Assembly (NCBI GenBank): GCA_022451445.1
Contig: JAKUSY010000101.1
Location: forward strand, 1-8,806
Direction: 5' to 3'
Source: Planctomycetota bacterium
GTDB taxonomy: Bacteria; Planctomycetota; UBA8108
DNA: 8,806 nucleotides
The position numbers were made by a program, and so were the translations under genes. The notes beneath the pieces are model-generated. The model was not told the origin of the DNA. It searched no databases and saw nothing but the letters and a program-made list of their open reading frames with translations. Of this stretch, positions 5,355-8,806 are shown piece by piece (within the stretch, counting starts at the first letter, position 1; each line of letters begins with the position of its first letter).

Positions 5355-6650
5355 TTATTCGGATTTCTCCCGAAGGTGGGGACGCAGGGATCCCGCGAGG
5401 TAGAAAGACCCGGTGATGATGGGATTCAACCCACCGCGCCGGGCGTGCTCGAGCGCCTCGAGGGGATCTTCTATGACCTGTCCCCGTCCCAGCGCGTCGC
5501 GCAGCTCTGCCGGGGGAATGGAGCGTGTCTCGTCGGCCAGGGTGAAGATGATCTCATCGGCGATCGAGGCCGCCTCCGCCAGGACATCTTCCCGGCGTTT
5601 GTCGCTCGAGAGCGAGAAGATCAGCGCCCGGGGCTGGGGGAATTCGATCTCCTCGAGCGCCAGCCGCAGGGAAGCCATCGACTCCGGGGTATGAGCCGCA
5701 TCGAGACAGCTCAACGGTGGACCCGGAAAGATCTCGACCCTGGCCGGAAGGCGTAGATTCTCGAGGGCATCACGCAGCTGGTTGATACCGGGCGTCTTGT
5801 CCAGGTGATCCAATACGGCGTGGTAGAGGGACATGGCCACGGCGAGATCGGCGCGCAGGCCCGGCCCCCGAACCGTGGGCGCGCTGATGGGTCCGGGTAT
5901 TCCCTCGATCTCGATGAGTCCGTGGCTGGAGCGGGTTATGGAGCCGGGGTCGGCTACAGTCCAGGGGGCATTTTTTTCCGTCGCGATCCGTTTGATTTCC
6001 TCGCGGGCTTCAGCCGGTAGGTCGCCGGTTACCAGGGGGGTTTCTTCCCGCAGGATGCCGGCCTTTTCCCTGGCTATGGAGGTGAGCGTGTCGCCCAGCA
6101 GGCGGGTATGTTCGAGTCCAAGGCTGGTGATGGCGCTCCAGCGGGCGGACAGGATATTTGTCGCATCGAGGCGTCCCCCGAGGCCAACCTCGAAGATAGC
6201 TATATCGACACCGGCGCGGGCAAAGCATAGCATGGCCATGGCCGTCAGCAATTCGAAGAAGGTAGGGCTGGCGTTTTCCCCGTCAGCCGGTTCTGTGAGG
6301 GGCAATACGGAGTTCACGGTTCGCATGAAGGTATCCTCACTGATCGACTTTCCGCCAATGCGGATCCTCTCGCGCAGGTGCTCGATATGAGGAGATGTGT
6401 AGGTTCCTACCGCGAGGCCTTCGGCTCTCAGCAAAGCCTCCAGCATCAGGCAGGTGCAGCCCTTTCCCTTGGTGCCGGCAACGTGGACAGCGGGGTAGTG
6501 ATTGTGGGGATTGCCGAGCGCGGCCGCCAGGGCCTCCATTCTGCGGAGGTCAAAACTTTCCTGGTCGTAACGGAAGGTTTGCAACCTTTCGTAGTTAGTG
6601 AAAGATGACAGGACCTGGCTGAATTCTCTGGAGCTGTTCGGTACTTTCAT
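5355..6650 (-). CDS. folC: FolC, bifunctional folylpolyglutamate / dihydrofolate synthase
   Basis: FolC is an ATP-dependent Mur-ligase-family enzyme that adds glutamate to folates, and in many bacteria also to dihydropteroate. The 431-residue product has the family motifs: P-loop GTKGKGC (59-65), TSPHIEHLRERIRI (85-98, the folate-side loop), EVGLGGRLDATN (154-165), the ITSLGLEHTRLLGDT segment (174-188), AREKAGI (193-199) with a lysine in the place of the carbamylated one, and a C-terminal SFYLAGSLRP (415-424). The P-loop usually reads GTNGKGS. The usual C-terminal-domain DxAHN reads DAAHT at 317-321. Length is normal and no break is seen. Whether both activities are present cannot be told. 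The gene converges with clpC (17 bases between stop codons) and starts 32 bases from lpxB in the opposite direction. No Shine-Dalgarno precedes the ATG (6650-6648), and a promoter-like pair suggests a nearly leaderless message. Confidence 0.92.
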   Translation of the reverse strand: MKVPNSSREFSQVLSSFTNYERLQTFRYDQESFDLRRMEALAAALGNPHNHYPAVHVAGTKGKGCTCLMLEALLRAEGLAVGTYTSPHIEHLRERIRIGGKSISEDTFMRTVNSVLPLTEPADGENASPTFFELLTAMAMLCFARAGVDIAIFEVGLGGRLDATNILSARWSAITSLGLEHTRLLGDTLTSIAREKAGILREETPLVTGDLPAEAREEIKRIATEKNAPWTVADPGSITRSSHGLIEIEGIPGPISAPTVRGPGLRADLAVAMSLYHAVLDHLDKTPGINQLRDALENLRLPARVEIFPGPPLSCLDAAHTPESMASLRLALEEIEFPQPRALIFSLSSDKRREDVLAEAASIADEIIFTLADETRSIPPAELRDALGRGQVIEDPLEALEHARRGGLNPIITGSFYLAGSLRPHLREKSE

Positions 6651-6659
6651 GTGGATCGT

Positions 6660-6689
6660 TTTATAGTGTAAGAAGGTATTTTTTGTCTA
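6660..6689 (-). promoter_or_regulatory. Promoter for folC, overlapping the lpxB start
   Basis: On the minus strand TAGACA (6689-6684) and TATAAA (6665-6660) each match the sigma-70 boxes at five of six positions, with an 18-base spacer. Initiation would fall near 6653, about three bases before the folC ATG, so the message would be leaderless, which agrees with the lack of a ribosome binding site. The -35 box lies inside the first codons of lpxB and the spacer covers its ribosome binding site. Confidence 0.5.
6671..6676 (+). promoter_or_regulatory. Ribosome binding site fixing the lpxB TTG start
   Basis: AGAAGG lies six bases before TTG 6683-6685, an ideal distance, and supports the non-ATG start of lpxB. 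A TATAGT at 6662-6667 could be the lpxB -10 box, but no matching -35 is seen at 16-18 bases. Confidence 0.6.
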
Positions 6690-7867
6690 CTGAGAAGGCT
6701 GAAACGAAGACCAGGTTGCTTGTCTCCGCCGTGGAGCCATCGGCCGATCTCCACCTCGCCCACCTCATAGAGGAGTTGCACGGCTCGAGACCCGACATCG
6801 AGTGCCGGGGCTTCGGCGGTGAGCGCATGAGGGAGGCCGGCTGCGTCATCGATGCCGACCCGACCGCGTTTTCCAGCGTCGGATTCGGTTTTTTCCTGAG
6901 CATCGGCCGCTACTTCAGCCTGCTGAAGCGGTTTGACCGCCTGCTGCGGGAGCTCGAGCCGGCGGCCGTGTTGCTCGTCGATGCTCCGGCCTTCAACTTC
7001 CTCCTGGCGCGCCTGGCACGCTGGAGAGGAGTGCCCGTGGTCTACTATATCTGTCCGCAGATCTGGGCCTGGGCTCCCTGGCGGCGGCGCAAGGTGTTGC
7101 GCTATACCGACCTCCTGATTCCCATCATTCCTTTCGAGGAGGAGCTCTACAGTAACGACAGGGTCCCGGTTCATTACGTCGGTCATCCGCTCGCGGATGA
7201 GCTCTCGGCTCTCGATGACAACCTCGGGGAGGAGCTTCGAAATTCGCTGGGTATTTCCGCCGATGAGAAGCTCATCGGGGTTTTCCCGGGCAGTCGCAGG
7301 CAGGAGGTGGAGGGGCTCTCCTCCTCTTTTTTTAATCTCCTCGCCCGGATGGAGCTGGACCCGGACCGGCACCGGATCGCGGTGTCGGCTCTTCGAGATG
7401 ATTTCGTCGATGTGATCGTCTCCGCCGCGAGCAGCCACGGGTTGAAGACGGAGATCATCGAGGGAGACTGCAGACCGCTGATGAGCGCCTGTGACCTGGC
7501 CCTGGTCGCTTCCGGTACGGCCTCGCTGGAGCTTGCCTGGTTCGAGAAGCCCATGCTCGTTTTCTACAAGGTGAGCCGCCTTGGGTACTGGCTGTTCAAG
7601 GGCTTCTTCAGCGTCACTCCCTGGTTCACTCTTCCCAACATTCTCGGATGCGCGGCGAATGCCGGCGAGGCCACCGTTTTCGAAAAGCTTCTGCGCAGCG
7701 ACAATGAGCTCGAGCCCATCGCGCCGCTTGCCCGCGAGCTTCTGGATGACGAAGAGAAGAGAGCGGAGGTTGTCGGCCGACTCCGCAAATTGAAGGAGGC
7801 CTGCCTGATGCCCGGCGCCAATGCGAAAGCGGCGGCGGTACTCAACGACTTTCTTTCCTCGATTTGA
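6683..7867 (+). CDS. lpxB: LpxB, lipid-A-disaccharide synthase
   Basis: LpxB (glycosyltransferase family GT19) joins UDP-2,3-diacylglucosamine to lipid X (2,3-diacylglucosamine 1-phosphate), forming the lipid A disaccharide at the inner face of the cytoplasmic membrane. The 394-residue length is usual. Motifs seen: DAPAFN (100-105, with the family's essential aspartate), YYICPQIWAW (121-130), the IPFEEELY segment (149-156), VGHPLADE (166-173), PGSR-QEVE (203-210 region, with the conserved arginine), VASGTASLEL (275-284) and LPN (317-319). The first motif, normally GE-x-SGD, reads VEPSAD (17-22), so both usual glycines are replaced. Start TTG 6683 is supported by AGAAGG six bases upstream; no ATG or GTG start lies near it. 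It shows that the host makes LPS-type lipid A. It is divergent from folC and followed at 148 bases by a membrane protein gene. Family call is very secure; activity with the altered motif is inferred. Confidence 0.94.
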   Translation: MSTEKAETKTRLLVSAVEPSADLHLAHLIEELHGSRPDIECRGFGGERMREAGCVIDADPTAFSSVGFGFFLSIGRYFSLLKRFDRLLRELEPAAVLLVDAPAFNFLLARLARWRGVPVVYYICPQIWAWAPWRRRKVLRYTDLLIPIIPFEEELYSNDRVPVHYVGHPLADELSALDDNLGEELRNSLGISADEKLIGVFPGSRRQEVEGLSSSFFNLLARMELDPDRHRIAVSALRDDFVDVIVSAASSHGLKTEIIEGDCRPLMSACDLALVASGTASLELAWFEKPMLVFYKVSRLGYWLFKGFFSVTPWFTLPNILGCAANAGEATVFEKLLRSDNELEPIAPLARELLDDEEKRAEVVGRLRKLKEACLMPGANAKAAAVLNDFLSSI

Positions 7868-7896
7868 GCCTTCCTGCGGGTCTCAAGCCGACTTTT
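7864..7896 (+). terminator. Weak candidate terminator after lpxB
   Basis: TTGAGCC (7864-7870) can pair with GG-CTCAA (7879-7880 and 7882-7886, one bulged T) around an eight-base loop, overlapping the lpxB stop codon. A short TTTT follows at 7893-7896 after six bases. The stem is weak and the T-run short and distant, so termination here is uncertain. Confidence 0.3.
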
Positions 7897-7953
7897 CACC
7901 GAAGATAAAGTACATTACCGGTCTGAACTAGGGCTCCCCACGCTTGATGTCCC

Positions 7954-8005
7954 TTTTGCTTTCACGGGTTCTTGCGCCAGAATAACAGTCCCGTGGAAAA
8001 GCGAG
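7954..8005 (+). promoter_or_regulatory. Long imperfect hairpin just before the last gene
   Basis: GCTTTCACGGG (7958-7968) pairs with CCCGTG (7990-7995) and AAAGC (7998-8002) with a two-base bulge, giving eleven pairs. Three further outer pairs, two of them G-T, reach 7954 and 8005. The loop has 21 bases. It ends only five to ten bases before the possible GTG and ATG starts, so it could affect initiation or mRNA stability. No clear promoter was found in 7868-8009. Confidence 0.4.
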
Positions 8006-8015
8006 CACTGTGGCA

Positions 8016-8806
8016 ATGAACATATTCCCCTCCAATCCCGCACAGAAGGACTCAGGCGATCCCAAGCCCAGCAGCCTGGGGCCGAAGTTCATGATGTTGG
8101 TTATTTTAACCCTCGTTATCGGTGGACTGATGTGGAATTTTTTCCAGCAGGGTAATGACAAACCCGCTGGAGGCAGCAGCATTCTCGACGGCACGCCCTT
8201 CGACATCCCCAATCCCTACAGCCAGGAGTTCGAACCGGTTGAGGGTGCCGACGATCCGTTCTCTTCCGGTGGGGAGGTCGCGCCCGTCGAGCAGCTCGAG
8301 CCGTTCGTCGAGAAGCCCGAGGTCCTGGCCGCGGCGGCGGCACGGGACCGAACCGGTAACGTCGAGCGTTTCGGGACGATCCATGAAGAGGGCGTCGTCT
8401 ACCTAGCGCATAAAATTCGGTCGGACCTTGTTGCCGGGAAGACTCCTGAAGAGCCGGTGATGAGTACCGCGAAGCGGGCGCAGGTCTTCGCCTCTCTCCT
8501 CGAGAAGCCGGACCTCTATCGCGGTAAGCTCGTCGAGGTGAGGGCGAATATTATCAGGGAGGAAAAGGGACGGAACGTTCTGCAGCTGGCGGCCCTTCCA
8601 AGTGACTCGAACCCACTGGACACCAACAGGCTCTACCGGTCTTACATCTACGATGAAAACGAGATGATGCATCTCGTCTATACCCTCACCGACCAGTCGG
8701 CAGACCTTGGGCATATGGAGCAGGTGCGCCTCCGAGGATATTTCTGCCGGCTCTATACCGCCGAGGTGGATGTTGGAGGGCGGACCGAGAAGGGCACACT
8801 CACCCT
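8016..8806 (+). CDS. Unrecognised single-pass membrane protein, N-terminal 263 codons (cut by right edge)
   Basis: From ATG 8016 an open frame of 263 codons runs to the window edge with no stop. Residues 1-24 are polar. Residues 25-43 (FMMLVILTLVIGGLMWNFF) form one hydrophobic segment, probably an uncleaved membrane anchor with the rest outside the cytoplasm. Residues 44-105 are rich in Pro, Gly, Asp and Glu and probably disordered (a stretch of DDPFSSGGEVAPVEQLEPF type). From about 110 onward the sequence looks folded, with alternating charged and hydrophobic residues such as YRGKLVEVRANIIREEK (168-184) and GYFCRLYTAEV (241-251), suggestive of beta strands. I do not recognise the family. An in-frame GTG at 8010 is an alternative start; neither has a clear Shine-Dalgarno. 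It follows lpxB on the same strand after 148 bases, so a shared envelope role is possible but unproven. Coding reality is supported by length and the ordered TM-linker-domain layout. Confidence 0.75.
   Translation, partial: MNIFPSNPAQKDSGDPKPSSLGPKFMMLVILTLVIGGLMWNFFQQGNDKPAGGSSILDGTPFDIPNPYSQEFEPVEGADDPFSSGGEVAPVEQLEPFVEKPEVLAAAAARDRTGNVERFGTIHEEGVVYLAHKIRSDLVAGKTPEEPVMSTAKRAQVFASLLEKPDLYRGKLVEVRANIIREEKGRNVLQLAALPSDSNPLDTNRLYRSYIYDENEMMHLVYTLTDQSADLGHMEQVRLRGYFCRLYTAEVDVGGRTEKGTLT

Noticed and set aside
5376..6390. Plus-strand frames over folC
   Set aside because: All are opposite conserved FolC motifs and lack ribosome binding sites or domain signals.
1..8806. CRISPR array, tRNA, rRNA, insertion sequence or CIRCE element
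   Set aside because: I looked for spaced repeats, cloverleaf arms, terminal inverted repeats with transposase motifs, and TTAGCACTC-type inverted repeats; none was found.

Overview
The window reads as chromosome of a Gram-negative bacterium that carries the protein-arginine phosphorylation machinery best known from Gram-positives. An mcsA-mcsB-clpC cluster lies about 1 kb from lpxB, a lipid A gene, so the cell should have a lipopolysaccharide outer membrane. Coding GC is roughly 60% by eye. The wording of the ClpC N-terminal domain and the GTKGKG P-loop of FolC resemble, from memory, Planctomycetota/PVC-type proteins. That placement is an inference, and no search was run.

Layout. Bases 1-210 hold, on the minus strand, the first 70 codons of a TIGR04282/DUF2064 glycosyltransferase-like gene that runs off the left edge. 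A divergent intergenic region follows, with a good extended -10 promoter at 444-472 facing right. Then come mcsA (558-1076), mcsB (1157-2212, possibly from 1133) and clpC (2509-5337), all on the plus strand. A 296-base gap between mcsB and clpC holds a 9-bp hairpin and a 10-bp tandem repeat. folC (5355-6650, minus) converges on clpC with 17 bases between them. lpxB (6683-7867, plus) diverges from folC across only 32 bases. The window ends inside an unrecognised single-pass membrane protein gene (8016 to the edge).

How the genes work together. By family knowledge, McsA activates the kinase McsB. McsB phosphorylates arginines on damaged proteins, and ClpC recognises phosphoarginine, unfolds the substrate and passes it to ClpP. 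McsB keeps its catalytic and phosphoarginine-sensing motifs. No ctsR repressor gene lies upstream of mcsA. FolC (folate polyglutamylation) and LpxB (lipid A disaccharide synthesis) are housekeeping genes with no obvious link to this pathway.

The most notable object is ClpC. It has a roughly 137-residue C-terminal extension with two cysteine pairs, lower GC than the core, and an acidic tail. The glutamate expected in the first phosphoarginine pocket is alanine. The usual [ILV]-G-[FL] ClpP-docking tripeptide is not visible and AKF stands in its place. Together these suggest a ClpC with altered substrate intake and altered protease coupling. Other points are a (TC)6 tract in the spacer of a putative mcsB promoter, 14-bp palindromes at the mcsB and clpC starts, and a putative leaderless folC promoter overlapping the lpxB start.
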